Shown: positions 21,345 to 31,030, numbered from the stretch's first letter. The stretch is 64,000 bases of DNA from Methanobacterium sp. UBA353 (GCA_002496805.1 DALO01000002.1:1-64000), one strand, 5' to 3'. Notes: a model not told the origin generated them from the letters alone. A program made the numbers and translations.

Positions 21345-22479
21345 ATAACTCCTCGTAAAAGTTCTGAGCCCTATTTTCGGCAGTTTTAAGATCACCCTCG
21401 GAAAGTTCTTTTAAAAGACCGATTGTAAGTTCGTTAAGTTTTGTATTGTTAAAATCCTTCAGACTATATTCAATCACACGTTTAATATCCAATATTTCAT
21501 TAGTTTTCTCAAAAATATGATCTTCACCGTTCACTGTTGTTGGTTTGTAGTTAGATCTTATTGCAAGGCAAAAGTCTGATAAAGAACGATTTAAAGTTTC
21601 ATAAACCTCAGAACGACTGAAATTTCCTCCCTCAACTGTTACCATAAGTATCGGTTTCTTATCAAGGGTGTGGATATATTGACTAATTCTGGATAACTCT
21701 TCTTGGAGTTTGATGTAGGGTATGATTTCTTTTATAAACTTTCTAGGAAGTTCTAGATTAATATTTTCAATTTCAGGCGTTTCACTGCTGATATCAACTA
21801 AATAAAACCCTTTACCATTTTTTTTATATCCTTCAAGTTCATTTGAACGCCATATTTCAGTGGAACCTGGATATGCTAGTTTACCCTCTCCAAAATCATC
21901 GATCACTCTCTCGTGAATGTGGCCAAAAGCACAGTAATTGAAACTTTGAGGAACATCACCAATTTTTATTTCAAATTCATAGGGAATATAACGATCAATA
22001 CCCTGATGAAGAACTAAAATCCTTTTTTTATATTTTAAGGATGATTTTGTTATGTTTTCAAGCCTTTCAATTAATTGTTTCGAATGATATTTAGATGCAT
22101 AGGGTGCTCCACCTATAAAAACATTTTTTTCTATGAAAAATGGTTTATTTGGGCTTATAAGTTTCAAACCAAAATTTTTATATAAAATTTGGGGAGGAAG
22201 GGCGTTTTTACGCATGACAACATCATGATTACCGGCTATGGCGTAAATTGGAATCTTTGACTCTTTTAATCTCAGAATACCTTTCTGGGCTGTTAATAAA
22301 GCTCGAGTAGGGGGTCTTGAGTATTCAAATAGATCTCCGGAGTGAATAACAAAATCAGGTCTTTCATGAATTATTTCATCAATAGCCTGTTCAAACACTT
22401 GAAAAAAGTCGTTTTCCCGCTCAACAAGTCCATACTGGCGGTAACCCATATGAGTATCTGCTAAATGGGCAAACTGCAT
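21334..22479 (-). CDS. mre11: DNA double-strand break repair nuclease Mre11
   Basis: A 381-residue calcineurin-like phosphodiesterase with the Mre11 metal motifs FAHLADTHMGYRQYG, VIHSGDLFEYSRP, AIAGNHDVV and the later FGHIHER. It is the Mn-dependent exo/endonuclease of the Mre11-Rad50 complex. GGAGGAG precedes the ATG, which overlaps the herA stop (TAATG). Its own end overlaps the rad50 start, indicating translational coupling. Confidence 0.97.
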   Translation of the reverse strand: MQFAHLADTHMGYRQYGLVERENDFFQVFEQAIDEIIHERPDFVIHSGDLFEYSRPPTRALLTAQKGILRLKESKIPIYAIAGNHDVVMRKNALPPQILYKNFGLKLISPNKPFFIEKNVFIGGAPYASKYHSKQLIERLENITKSSLKYKKRILVLHQGIDRYIPYEFEIKIGDVPQSFNYCAFGHIHERVIDDFGEGKLAYPGSTEIWRSNELEGYKKNGKGFYLVDISSETPEIENINLELPRKFIKEIIPYIKLQEELSRISQYIHTLDKKPILMVTVEGGNFSRSEVYETLNRSLSDFCLAIRSNYKPTTVNGEDHIFEKTNEILDIKRVIEYSLKDFNNTKLNELTIGLLKELSEGDLKTAENRAQNFYEELYDH

Positions 22480-24011
22480 TAATAATCTCCTCCAAGGTCT
22501 TCATACTCCTTTTTTTGCTGGTTTAAGGTTTTAATATGGCTTTCATGAGATTTTGACCATTCATCAACAATATTAAGGTCTCCTCCAGATATTTTACCCA
22601 TAAATTCATCAATTTTAACTAGAGTTGGTATTCTAGTCATTAAACCCAATAATACGGCTTCACCAATATTTAGGGAGGGTAATTGTGCGATTAAATCATC
22701 ACTTAAGCTTTCACTGGCACGTTGAACGTGATTTTGGTCTGTTGGCTCCACTAAACGTAAAATTATCATGTTGTTGGCTTGCGAAAGGGCATCAGAGTCC
22801 AAAGATTTGGGACTTTGACTAACCAAGCATAAACCCACTGAAAACTTTCGTCCCTCTCTGGCTATTCTACTAATCCATGTTTTTGATTCGGTTTTCCTGT
22901 TTTGAGGTGCAAGAATATGCGCTTCTTCCAGTACCAAAAAAATTGGAAATCCAAGTCCATCTCCACTTCTCAAAAACTCTTTTCTGCTGCGTAAAACATT
23001 CCTAAGAATATGACTAACCACAACATCAGATGCGAATTCATCCACCGAACCTAAATCTAAAATATTTGCTTTTCCAACTTCAAGATTATCAATGGCATCT
23101 TTTGCTTCTAAACTTAATATATTCCCGTATTTGTCTTGCATATGATCTAACTTGTTTAAAATATCTGCAATAGATTTTTTATCTGAAGAATAAGGGGATT
23201 TAGATTCTGGATCCTCTGCTTCTTTTAACCAACCTTCTAATTTACTCTGTATCACTGCAATAAAGTTTTTACCCCTTGCAGAACCATGAATAAGACTTTT
23301 ACGTGCTGATTTAAATGCTTTTAGGAAGTATCTTTCCTGGACATAGGCATTGGAAGGAATGTTTGATAATTTTTTGATTTCAGAAAATGACAAGTAAAGG
23401 GGGTTGATCTGTGGTTTCATAACTTTGACCATATCTTTCCCAAAATCGGTGTTAACGTATTCAGAGTGCATGTCAAATATCAAAACACTACCATTAACAT
23501 TTAAAAGACCGTTTACAATTACTGAAACAGTATTTGATTTACCTGCACCAGTCATGGCCAGAACTGCCAAGTGTCTTGACACCATCTTATTGATATCAAC
23601 TTCCACAGCCACATCATCTTGAGTTATGAGATTTCCAAGCTTCAAACCATACTTGCCTACATTAAATATTTTCTTCAATATCTTTGAATCAGCAACCCTT
23701 ATCTCGGTTCCAGGCGGAGCTGGTGTTCGTGGAATGCGGAGATCATCATCGATATCACCCAATATCTTAACAGTCCCTTTAACGTAATGATCGTCACCTT
23801 CAATTGCTTTGATTTTTTCTATTGTGAGGGGGTCGTATATTTGATCATTAATGGAAACACTACCCCTGACCAGCGATTCGATCATTCCCAAAACATTTTT
23901 TGCATCGTATCTTAGGGAAACGTATTCTCCAACTCTGGGCATTTCCTTTGAGATGAAACTGACGTCAACCAAGGATGTTTCCCCAACACATCTTCCAATT
24001 ACTTTACTCAT
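22479..24011 (-). CDS. herA: HerA bipolar DNA helicase/translocase
   Basis: A 510-residue ATPase with an N-terminal HAS barrel (MSKVIGRCVGETSLVDVSF) and a FtsK/HerA RecA core: Walker A AMTGAGKSNTVSV near 155 and Walker B FLVLEEAHILAP, followed by the arginine-finger region ISRIAREGRK. HerA works with NurA to resect DNA ends for recombination. The start overlaps the end of nurA by 8 bases; GGGAGGG precedes it. Confidence 0.95.
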   Translation of the reverse strand: MSKVIGRCVGETSLVDVSFISKEMPRVGEYVSLRYDAKNVLGMIESLVRGSVSINDQIYDPLTIEKIKAIEGDDHYVKGTVKILGDIDDDLRIPRTPAPPGTEIRVADSKILKKIFNVGKYGLKLGNLITQDDVAVEVDINKMVSRHLAVLAMTGAGKSNTVSVIVNGLLNVNGSVLIFDMHSEYVNTDFGKDMVKVMKPQINPLYLSFSEIKKLSNIPSNAYVQERYFLKAFKSARKSLIHGSARGKNFIAVIQSKLEGWLKEAEDPESKSPYSSDKKSIADILNKLDHMQDKYGNILSLEAKDAIDNLEVGKANILDLGSVDEFASDVVVSHILRNVLRSRKEFLRSGDGLGFPIFLVLEEAHILAPQNRKTESKTWISRIAREGRKFSVGLCLVSQSPKSLDSDALSQANNMIILRLVEPTDQNHVQRASESLSDDLIAQLPSLNIGEAVLLGLMTRIPTLVKIDEFMGKISGGDLNIVDEWSKSHESHIKTLNQQKKEYEDLGGDY

Positions 24012-25065
24012 TTAACATTTCCCTCCCGCGCTTCTCTTGAAATCCCATTATTTTAGAAAGATTTTCCAGATCGTTTTTACGTATAACAACATCATTGTGG
24101 GCTTTTTTTAATAGTAATGGGTATCCTTCTGCACTGATCTTTTTAATATCTTTAAGCAATTTTTTTATATTTTCTTCTGTGGCATGATACGGTAATTCAA
24201 ACTTCAAAATGTTTTTATAATCTTCTAGTCTGGCGTAGAAAATGGTGAATGTTAAACTCTTAAGAAAGTTATTTCGAACAGGAAAATCTCTTTTAACCTC
24301 AGAAACATCAGAATATCGGGGTTTGGAATATCCCTGTTTTTTACTGTACATATCAAATATAGCCATGTCCGGTATTTTTGAATTAAAATATTCAGTACTG
24401 AAGGATGTTTTAGAGATAGCCACTATTTTTTTATTTTTTTCCATCAATTCACTGATTACCAAGATGTTTTCCAAGTTTTCCAAGTATATCATTGCTTCAG
24501 TGCTGTCCTCAAATTCATTGGTAATCTTTTTTTCAAATTTAGTTGATGTTATTTCCACATTAGAATTCTTTAATTCTTCTTCGAGGAGGGCCAAGTATTT
24601 TTCTCTTATGCTTTCTTTAACCTGTTCTTTAACTTCTTTTTCTATGGGGAAAGGTCTTATAAGGTTTCCAAGGATTGATCCATCAAATAGGAATAAGTCA
24701 ACTTCATGATTGTCAATCATTTTCAGAGCATTTTTTATTTCAAATATACCCATATAATTTCTCAAACGATCTTCCACATATTTATGGTGGGCTATAATGT
24801 CAATTTCAGAGCTTTCGATTCTTTTAAGACCATTATCGGTACTTAATATGCCTTCTGCACCGATAGCATAGAATATAAATGGCAAAAATTTCCGTTTATT
24901 TATACTACCATCGCCAGCAGCAATATTGGTATTCAGGGAACTTTCTCCTATGTAATAGTCAGCCCAATGCTGAGAAGCGTCTACTTTGAAGTATCCAATT
25001 TGGTCTAATTTCTGATTAACAAGTTCTCTCTTTTTCAAAGCCTTTTCATAAAGTGAATCAAGCAT
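24004..25065 (-). CDS. nurA: NurA 5'-3' nuclease
   Basis: A 353-residue NurA-domain nuclease; NIAAGDGSINKRKF holds the conserved first acidic residue, FLFDGSILG the second, with a C-terminal domain ending GFQEKRGREMLNE. It is the nuclease partner of HerA. I place the start at ATG 25065, because GGAGG lies five bases upstream; the in-frame TTG at 25077 overlaps that ribosome binding site and is unlikely to be used. First gene of the nurA-herA-mre11-rad50 operon. Confidence 0.92.
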   Translation of the reverse strand: MLDSLYEKALKKRELVNQKLDQIGYFKVDASQHWADYYIGESSLNTNIAAGDGSINKRKFLPFIFYAIGAEGILSTDNGLKRIESSEIDIIAHHKYVEDRLRNYMGIFEIKNALKMIDNHEVDLFLFDGSILGNLIRPFPIEKEVKEQVKESIREKYLALLEEELKNSNVEITSTKFEKKITNEFEDSTEAMIYLENLENILVISELMEKNKKIVAISKTSFSTEYFNSKIPDMAIFDMYSKKQGYSKPRYSDVSEVKRDFPVRNNFLKSLTFTIFYARLEDYKNILKFELPYHATEENIKKLLKDIKKISAEGYPLLLKKAHNDVVIRKNDLENLSKIMGFQEKRGREMLNE

Positions 25066-25183
25066 GCAATCCTCCAAAATTAATTTAAAAATTCTTAAAT
25101 AAGTTTTTAGGATAAATAAGCACTAGAAATCTGAACTTAATTAATATATTTACTCACCTTAATTTAAAACTTTATTTATTAAT

Positions 25184-25711
25184 ATGGCCAAGCTAAAATG
25201 TATAACCATGACAAATCTCACACCCCTACAAAAAAGGGTCTTAAACACAATAAAAGTTTTCCAGGCAGAATACCTTGAAGGAATTCCTTACAACATTATC
25301 AAACTCGATTTAAATATTCCTGAAGAAAATTTAAACCAGATTTTAGGGTTCCTTGAAGAACATGAGCACATATCTCTTGAGGAGGGGATTATCATTCTTG
25401 AAAATGATGATGAAAATGTTCAAAAAGTAGAAGATGTGCCTGATGATGGCAGCATAACAGAAACAATTAATCGGGAAGTTGAAGAAGAAAACCAGCTATC
25501 TGAAACTGAACAACAATCCCTGGAAATAATCAGAAAGCTAGTGGATGATCAAGGATATCTTTCCCGCACTCTACTGGAAGGCAATCTCCTCTATGGTGAG
25601 TTGGAACTAAGCAACATTAAAATGTATAATTTAATAACCTCACTGGAGAATAAAAATATTTTAAAGAAGATACAACTTTCTGATGGGGAGTACTACAAGT
25701 TCACACCCTGA
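25184..25711 (+). CDS. hypothetical protein with two winged-helix-like segments
   Basis: A 175-residue soluble acidic protein, not recognised. Residues 10-70 (LTPLQKRVLNTIKVFQ through LGFLEEHEHISLEEGIIIL) and 110-175 (LSETEQQSLEIIRKLV through YKFTP) each have the helix-helix-helix-strand spacing of a winged helix, separated by an acidic linker. A TATA-like TTAATATATTT about 40 bases upstream suggests a short or absent leader. It is transcribed divergently from nurA with a 118-base gap, so a regulatory role for the repair operon is possible but only a guess. Confidence 0.6.
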   Translation: MAKLKCITMTNLTPLQKRVLNTIKVFQAEYLEGIPYNIIKLDLNIPEENLNQILGFLEEHEHISLEEGIIILENDDENVQKVEDVPDDGSITETINREVEEENQLSETEQQSLEIIRKLVDDQGYLSRTLLEGNLLYGELELSNIKMYNLITSLENKNILKKIQLSDGEYYKFTP

Positions 25712-25760
25712 ATTTCGCCACAAAATTCAACGTGTCTACCTAATCTTATTAATTTTTAAC

Positions 25761-26291
25761 TTAGGTCCAACTGTAGGGATTAAACTCTGATGGTGGAATA
25801 TACATCACTTCAGCATATTTTTTTTTCAAAAGTTCTTGGTTCAAGTTGATTCCATCCACATAGACCACGGCCAAGGTTCGATGGTATTTATCTCTATTTT
25901 TATAATCATCAATGTCCAAACCAACGATTTTACCCAGACATCTTTTCTTTACAAAGTCTTTAGCAGATTTATATCCTGGTTCTCCCCTTTCTGGTGTGTT
26001 CACCCCCACAAAACGCACTCTTCCAACTCCTTCCACATCTATAGTGTCTCCATCCACCACTTTGTAACATTTACCACGCACCTCAACATTTGGACTATCA
26101 CTATCTTTGCTATTGTTTGTAGTTGCATTGTTTGTTGTTGAGTTTTCAGGAACTTCAGGGGAATTGTTGGTATTGTTCAATGGGTAAAATGAACCATTGG
26201 ACTGATCTACATTTTTTTGAGTACAACCAGAAATACCAAGGATTAATATTAGCATTATTATAACTAGATATGGGAAACGCATTTTTATCAT
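25761..26291 (-). CDS. secreted lipoprotein with staphylococcal-nuclease-like domain
   Basis: A 176-residue protein. An N-terminal hydrophobic segment ends in a lipobox (LGISGC at about residue 22), followed by a low-complexity Asn/Ser/Thr linker and an SNase (TNase) domain from about residue 74: KVVDGDTIDV, VRFVGVNTPERGEPG and YHRTLAVVYV. The two catalytic arginines of the family are present. The Ca-binding Asp preceding Thr in LxDTPE is Asn here (GVNTPE). Predicted to be anchored to the outside of the membrane and to degrade nucleic acids. An ATG at 26282 is an alternative start. Confidence 0.8.
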   Translation of the reverse strand: MIKMRFPYLVIIMLILILGISGCTQKNVDQSNGSFYPLNNTNNSPEVPENSTTNNATTNNSKDSDSPNVEVRGKCYKVVDGDTIDVEGVGRVRFVGVNTPERGEPGYKSAKDFVKKRCLGKIVGLDIDDYKNRDKYHRTLAVVYVDGINLNQELLKKKYAEVMYIPPSEFNPYSWT

Positions 26292-26430
26292 CTTGATTTT
26301 ATTTGGTTAATCATTGCATTTGTTTCATAAATAAGATTGTCCTTTGAATTATATGTATCAATTTTAATTAAAGTATAATAATCATTGCACACGATGGGAT
26401 TAAATGCAATAAAATACAACAGATAAAAAC

Positions 26431-27423
26431 ATGATACTGGTAACTGGAGGGGCAGGATACATAGGTGCCCACGCCAATAAGGAGCTAAACCTTGCAGGAT
26501 ATGAAACCGTGGTACTGGATAATATGAGCTACGGTCATGAAGATTTTTTGAAATGGGGAGAATATGAAAATGTAGATTTAGATGATTTAAAATCATTAAG
26601 GAATGTTTTTTCAAAATACAAGATAGATGCAGTTATGCACTTTGCAGCATTCACCTATGTAGGGGAATCAGTTGAAGATCCCCAAAAATATTACCTCAAC
26701 AACCTGCGAAACACCCTCAACCTTCTCCAAGTAATGAATGAATTTGAAGTAAAGAAGCTGGTTTTCTCTTCTACATGTGCTACTTATGGAAACCCTATGG
26801 AAATCCCCCTTACAGAATCTCATCCTCAAAACCCCATAAATCCTTATGGTAAGGGTAAATTAATGGTGGAAAAAATTTTAGAAGATTATAACTCAGCTTA
26901 TAATCTTCGATATGTCTCTTTACGATATTTCAATGCTGCGGGGGCTGATCCTGAAGGTGATGTTGGAGAAAGACACCACCCAGAAACCCATTTGATACCT
27001 CTCATTTTAGATGCTGCATCTGGGAAAAGAGAAGATATAAAGATTTTCGGAACAGATTACCCTACTCATGATGGTACTTGCATTAGAGATTATATACATG
27101 TCACAGATCTTGCTGATGCCCATATAAAATCCCTCAAATATCTGGAAAATGGCAAAAAAAGTGAAATTTTCAATTTAGGGAATGGTAACGGATTTTCTGT
27201 AAAGGAAGTAATAGAAAATGCCAGAAAAGTCACAGGTAGAAAGATCAAAGCAACTGAAACAGACAGACGGCCTGGTGATCCGCCCATCCTGGTTGGAAGT
27301 TCAAAAAAAGCCCGTAAAATTCTGAAATGGCAACCAAAATATGATGAACTAACTCAAATCATTAAAACTGCATGGGAATGGCATAAAAAAGATAACAAAA
27401 AAATAGGAAAAAAGGATTTATAA
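26431..27423 (+). CDS. galE: UDP-glucose 4-epimerase
   Basis: A 330-residue extended SDR: NAD motif VTGGAGYIGAHANKEL at the N-terminus, FSSTCATYGNP, the catalytic Tyr and Lys in NPYGKGK, LRYFNAAGADPEG and GTCIRDYIHVTDLA. It interconverts UDP-glucose and UDP-galactose for surface glycans. No clear ribosome binding site precedes the ATG; translation may be leaderless. Confidence 0.92.
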   Translation: MILVTGGAGYIGAHANKELNLAGYETVVLDNMSYGHEDFLKWGEYENVDLDDLKSLRNVFSKYKIDAVMHFAAFTYVGESVEDPQKYYLNNLRNTLNLLQVMNEFEVKKLVFSSTCATYGNPMEIPLTESHPQNPINPYGKGKLMVEKILEDYNSAYNLRYVSLRYFNAAGADPEGDVGERHHPETHLIPLILDAASGKREDIKIFGTDYPTHDGTCIRDYIHVTDLADAHIKSLKYLENGKKSEIFNLGNGNGFSVKEVIENARKVTGRKIKATETDRRPGDPPILVGSSKKARKILKWQPKYDELTQIIKTAWEWHKKDNKKIGKKDL

Positions 27424-27447
27424 ATCTCCTTTTCCTTTAGAGGGATA

Positions 27448-27855
27448 TTAAAGGTTCACAGTTATAGAAGCCGATCCATAAGAGTTAGATTGCGATCCTA
27501 AAATTTTCCCATCTCTTTTTATAGTAAGACTCATTGTCCCAGAGCTAGCATCATTTTTCCAAGTACTCACTGATAAAATCCCAGATAAACTACCTAAGTT
27601 AACTGTTTGTTTTCCCTGACCAGAAATACCACGATATCCAAATGTACCACTGGCCGAACCACCCCAATTACCGGGATAATCTACTTCAAGAATGACATCA
27701 TTTGGATTGTTTGTGCTCGTGTCTGATGCGTTGGAAGTACTTGTGTTTGTATCCGATGAGGTTGGATTCGAATCATTATTTGAAGTGCACCCTGCCAAAG
27801 CCACAATAAAACAAAGGATTACTACCACTAGTCCTATTTCAATTTTTTTCCTCAT
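27448..27855 (-). CDS. small lipoprotein of unknown function
   Basis: A 135-residue protein with an N-terminal hydrophobic segment ending in a lipobox (VALAGC near residue 22), a Ser/Thr/Asn/Asp-rich linker and a C-terminal beta-rich domain of about 85 residues with regularly spaced Gly/Ser (GNWGGSASGTFGYRG). No family recognised. GGAGGG precedes the ATG. Likely anchored on the outer face of the membrane. Confidence 0.7.
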   Translation of the reverse strand: MRKKIEIGLVVVILCFIVALAGCTSNNDSNPTSSDTNTSTSNASDTSTNNPNDVILEVDYPGNWGGSASGTFGYRGISGQGKQTVNLGSLSGILSVSTWKNDASSGTMSLTIKRDGKILGSQSNSYGSASITVNL

Positions 27856-28070
27856 TTATACCCTCCATATCTTGATATGACTTTATAGTTTTTTCATGAT
27901 TTATCTATATTGTTATAAAATTAAAAAATATTTCTAACATTGAAAAAGCCATTGATGTGGATTATAGTCAGTATCATTCCTCTTCAGGAAAATATTTACA
28001 ACTGTTTCAATATTGTAGTAATGGTTAATTTATTTTTAAAAAAAGTAATTTTTATGTAAAATTAACCATT

Positions 28071-28916
28071 TCATTTAAGAATATTCTTTAAATACTCTTT
28101 TAACTCGTCATTAACTTGAGGATCTTGTAAAGCTATCTCAAGAGAGCTTTTAAGCCATTCTACATTGTTTCCAATGTCATACATTTTGCCGTTGAATACG
28201 TAACCGTATATCTTGTCTAAACTCCGCATGGCATCGGTGAGTTGTATCTCCCCACCCACACCTGGTGGAATATTCTCAAGATGGTCAAATATCTCTGAAT
28301 CCAGAACGTAACGTCCGGTAATGGCTAAATCAGATGGTGCATTCTCTGGTCGGGGTTTTTCAACCATATCTTCAATTTTATAAACATCATCTTCAACTTG
28401 TTGTCCTTTAATAATTCCATAACGTTCAATTTTATCATGTGGAACCCTTTCTATTGCAATAGCTGATGCATTATATTTTTCATGAACATCTAAGAGTTGT
28501 CTTGTGCAAGGAGTTGAAGACTGAGTAATTGTATCTCCTAAAAGCACGGCAAAGGGCTGTCCATCGATGTGTTTTTCTGCGCACAGTATAGCATCTCCCA
28601 GTCCTTTCTGTTGTTTCTGTCTAACGTAATATATATCTGCCATTTCAGATATGGCTTCTACTTCTACCAAGTAATCCATTTTTCCACAGTTACGGAGGGA
28701 GTACTCAAGTTCAAAAGAACGGTCAAAATGATCTTCAATTGATCTTTTTCCCTTACCAGTTATAATCAGTATATCATCGATTCCCGAGGCCACTGCCTCT
28801 TCAACCACGTATTGAATGGTTGGTTTATTATAAACCGGTAACATTTCTTTTGGTTGGGCTTTGGTGGCTGGTAAAAATCGGGTTCCGAGGCCTGCAGCAG
28901 GTATAACAGCTTTCAT
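28071..28916 (-). CDS. galU: UTP-glucose-1-phosphate uridylyltransferase
   Basis: A 281-residue nucleotidyltransferase. AVIPAAGLGTRFLPATKAQPKEML is the GalU nucleotide-binding start (here split as GLGTRFLP then PKEMLPVYNKP), with VLLGDTI and the later GVGGEIQLTDAM typical of GalU. It makes UDP-glucose, the substrate of the neighbouring GalE. Confidence 0.93.
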   Translation of the reverse strand: MKAVIPAAGLGTRFLPATKAQPKEMLPVYNKPTIQYVVEEAVASGIDDILIITGKGKRSIEDHFDRSFELEYSLRNCGKMDYLVEVEAISEMADIYYVRQKQQKGLGDAILCAEKHIDGQPFAVLLGDTITQSSTPCTRQLLDVHEKYNASAIAIERVPHDKIERYGIIKGQQVEDDVYKIEDMVEKPRPENAPSDLAITGRYVLDSEIFDHLENIPPGVGGEIQLTDAMRSLDKIYGYVFNGKMYDIGNNVEWLKSSLEIALQDPQVNDELKEYLKNILK

Positions 28917-29033
28917 TATTTTCGCTCCATGAATAGAATTAACATGAATTCAGAATATGTGAATTTTTTATGAATCGATAAAATTATTTTAAGACATTAA
29001 AATTTTGATAAGTCATACTATCAAACTCGATCC

Positions 29034-29564
29034 ATGGTAATGGTTAATAGGAGCGAGATATATAAAACTTTCCAAGACGAATTAAACGGTGTATTTATGA
29101 TAGACGGCGTGAAAGTAAAGAAGCTTAAAGTCATCCCTGATGAGAGGGGTTGGCTAATGGAAATATTAAGACGCGACGATGATATATTTCAGAAATTTGG
29201 CCAAGTTTACATGACTACAGCATATCCGGGAGTAGTTAAAGCATGGCATCTGCATAAAAAGCAGACTGATAATTTTACATGTATTCGTGGCCTGATGAAA
29301 GTTGCCTTATATGATAGTAGGGAGGATTCTCCTACTTATGGGGAAATCAATGAGTTTTTCATTGGAGATAGAAATCCAATGCTAATTAGCGTTCCTCCAT
29401 ATGTTTATCATGGTTTTAAAGCAGTTGGTGATGAAACTGCCTACTTTGTAAGCGTACCTACATTGCCATTTAACTATGATGAACCTGATGAGTTCCGCCT
29501 TGAACCGGATACTGATGAAATTCCCTATGACTGGATACTGGATAAAAGTAAAAAACATGGATAG
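29034..29564 (+). CDS. RmlC-like dTDP-sugar 3,5-epimerase family cupin
   Basis: A 176-residue RmlC-fold protein: VIPDERGWLMEILRRDD, GVVKAWHLHKKQTDNFTCI, GLMKVALYD, VPPYVYHGFKAV and a C-terminal YDWILDKSK. RmlC converts dTDP-4-keto-6-deoxyglucose to the rhamnose epimer, but the classic GLHFQ active-site string is AWHLHKK here, so a related epimerase is possible. An alternative start at ATG 29097, preceded by GGTG, would give MIDGVKVKK and remove 21 residues; I cannot decide between them. It forms an operon with rfbB. Confidence 0.75.
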   Translation: MVMVNRSEIYKTFQDELNGVFMIDGVKVKKLKVIPDERGWLMEILRRDDDIFQKFGQVYMTTAYPGVVKAWHLHKKQTDNFTCIRGLMKVALYDSREDSPTYGEINEFFIGDRNPMLISVPPYVYHGFKAVGDETAYFVSVPTLPFNYDEPDEFRLEPDTDEIPYDWILDKSKKHG

Positions 29565-29584
29565 AACAGATAATCGGTGATTTC

Positions 29585-30520
29585 ATGAGGATAATGATTA
29601 CTGGGGGTGCGGGATTTATTGGATCCAACTTCGTACACCACTTGTATGGGAATGATGATTATGAATTGGTGATCCTGGACAAGTTAACTTATGCTGGGGA
29701 CATGAAAAACCTCAAAGAAGTCAGTGGCAAAGTTGAGTTTGTTAAAGGTGATATAGCTGATGATGAGGTAGTTTTTAGTACCATGAAAGACTGTGACATG
29801 GTGGTAAATTTCGCAGCCGAAACCCATGTAGACAGATCCATAGAGGATCCAGGTGTATTCGTGAAAACAGATGTCATAGGCACCTATAACCTCTTAGAAA
29901 ATGTTCGCAAACACGATGTGGAACGTTACCTGCAAATATCCACTGACGAAGTTTATGGTAGCATCGAAAATGGTTCATTCACAGAAAAAAGCAATCTTGA
30001 TCCTTCAAGTCCCTATTCAGCTAGTAAAGCTGGTGGCGACCTCTTGGTAAGTGCTTACTGGAAGACTTATGATGCTCCTGTTATTACAACCCGGAGTAGT
30101 AACAATTTTGGGCCTCGTCAGTACCCAGAAAAATTAATACCATTATTCATCATTAACGCCATGCAAGACAAACCTTTACCTGTTTATGGGGATGGTAAGA
30201 ATGTTAGAGACTGGATATATGTTATGGATAACTGTAAAGGAATAGAAGTAGCACTACTTAAAGGTGAACTGGGAGAAGTTTACAACATCGGCGGGGGCAA
30301 CGAACGAAATAACCTGGAAATAACAAAACTAATACTTGAACTTCTCAGGAAACCAGAAAGCCTGATAACCTTTGTTGAAGACAGGTTGGGTCATGATCGA
30401 CGTTATTCCCTTGATTCAGCTAAAATTATGAAGTTGGGCTGGAAACCGGAAACTACTTTTGAAGATGCAATGCAGGAAACTGTAGAATGGTATAAAAAGA
30501 ACTTTTCAAGGTTTAAATAA
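29585..30520 (+). CDS. rfbB: dTDP-glucose 4,6-dehydratase
   Basis: A 311-residue extended SDR: ITGGAGFIGSNFVHHL, catalytic STDEVYG, SPYSASKAGGD with Tyr and Lys, and RSSNNFGPRQYPEKLIP. It converts dTDP-glucose to dTDP-4-keto-6-deoxyglucose for surface glycans. GGTGATTTC precedes the ATG, 20 bases after the RmlC-like gene. RmlA and RmlD partners are not in the window. Confidence 0.92.
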   Translation: MRIMITGGAGFIGSNFVHHLYGNDDYELVILDKLTYAGDMKNLKEVSGKVEFVKGDIADDEVVFSTMKDCDMVVNFAAETHVDRSIEDPGVFVKTDVIGTYNLLENVRKHDVERYLQISTDEVYGSIENGSFTEKSNLDPSSPYSASKAGGDLLVSAYWKTYDAPVITTRSSNNFGPRQYPEKLIPLFIINAMQDKPLPVYGDGKNVRDWIYVMDNCKGIEVALLKGELGEVYNIGGGNERNNLEITKLILELLRKPESLITFVEDRLGHDRRYSLDSAKIMKLGWKPETTFEDAMQETVEWYKKNFSRFK

Positions 30521-30550
30521 CCTTTTTATCATTTTTTTTATATTTTAAAT

Positions 30551-30853
30551 TCACTCAAAAGCCACATTTAATTGTTTTAGAATTTTTAAAAAACTTTCAT
30601 CATCAATTGAACTAATTTTAATAGTTTTCATCCGGCTTTTTTGTCCGGATATGATCTCCACTGGTCGATTAGTTAATTTTGAAAATTCATTTATCAGTTC
30701 TTTATTTGCCTTTCCCTTAGTAGGGACTGACTTGATTTTAACTTCCAGAGTTTGCCTCCACTCATTATAACCGGTGATCTTGAATTGATCCGATTTAGGG
30801 GATACTTCTATCTTCACTGTTATCCCATCAGGAGTGATCCGAACTGCTTGCAC
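30551..30853 (-). CDS. DUF167 (YggU) family protein
   Basis: A 100-residue protein with a GTG start. ITVKIEVSPKSDQFKI, KIKSVPTKGKANKELI and VEIISGQKSRMKTIKI match the small alpha/beta DUF167/YggU fold. Function unknown across bacteria, archaea and eukaryotes. Confidence 0.85.
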   Translation of the reverse strand: MQAVRITPDGITVKIEVSPKSDQFKITGYNEWRQTLEVKIKSVPTKGKANKELINEFSKLTNRPVEIISGQKSRMKTIKISSIDDESFLKILKQLNVAFE

Positions 30854-31007
30854 TTTAAAAACATCCCAACCATTAATTTAGAAGTATGTCTAAGTTGTTA
30901 TTTGTTGTATTTAAATCTATAATAAGATTTAAAATGCATTAGTTCTTTTTTATCTACTAATAATAATATTAAGCCATTTTTAATCCTTTTTGTCATTAGA
31001 GGTAACC

Positions 31008-31015
31008 TTTAAATA
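31008..31015 (+). promoter_or_regulatory. TATA box for tRNA-Leu
   Basis: TTTAAATA (31008-31015) lies about 54 bases before the mature tRNA, which implies a 5' leader of about 25-30 nucleotides to be removed by RNase P. Confidence 0.5.
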
Positions 31016-31030
31016 GTGAAAGTGAGAGAT

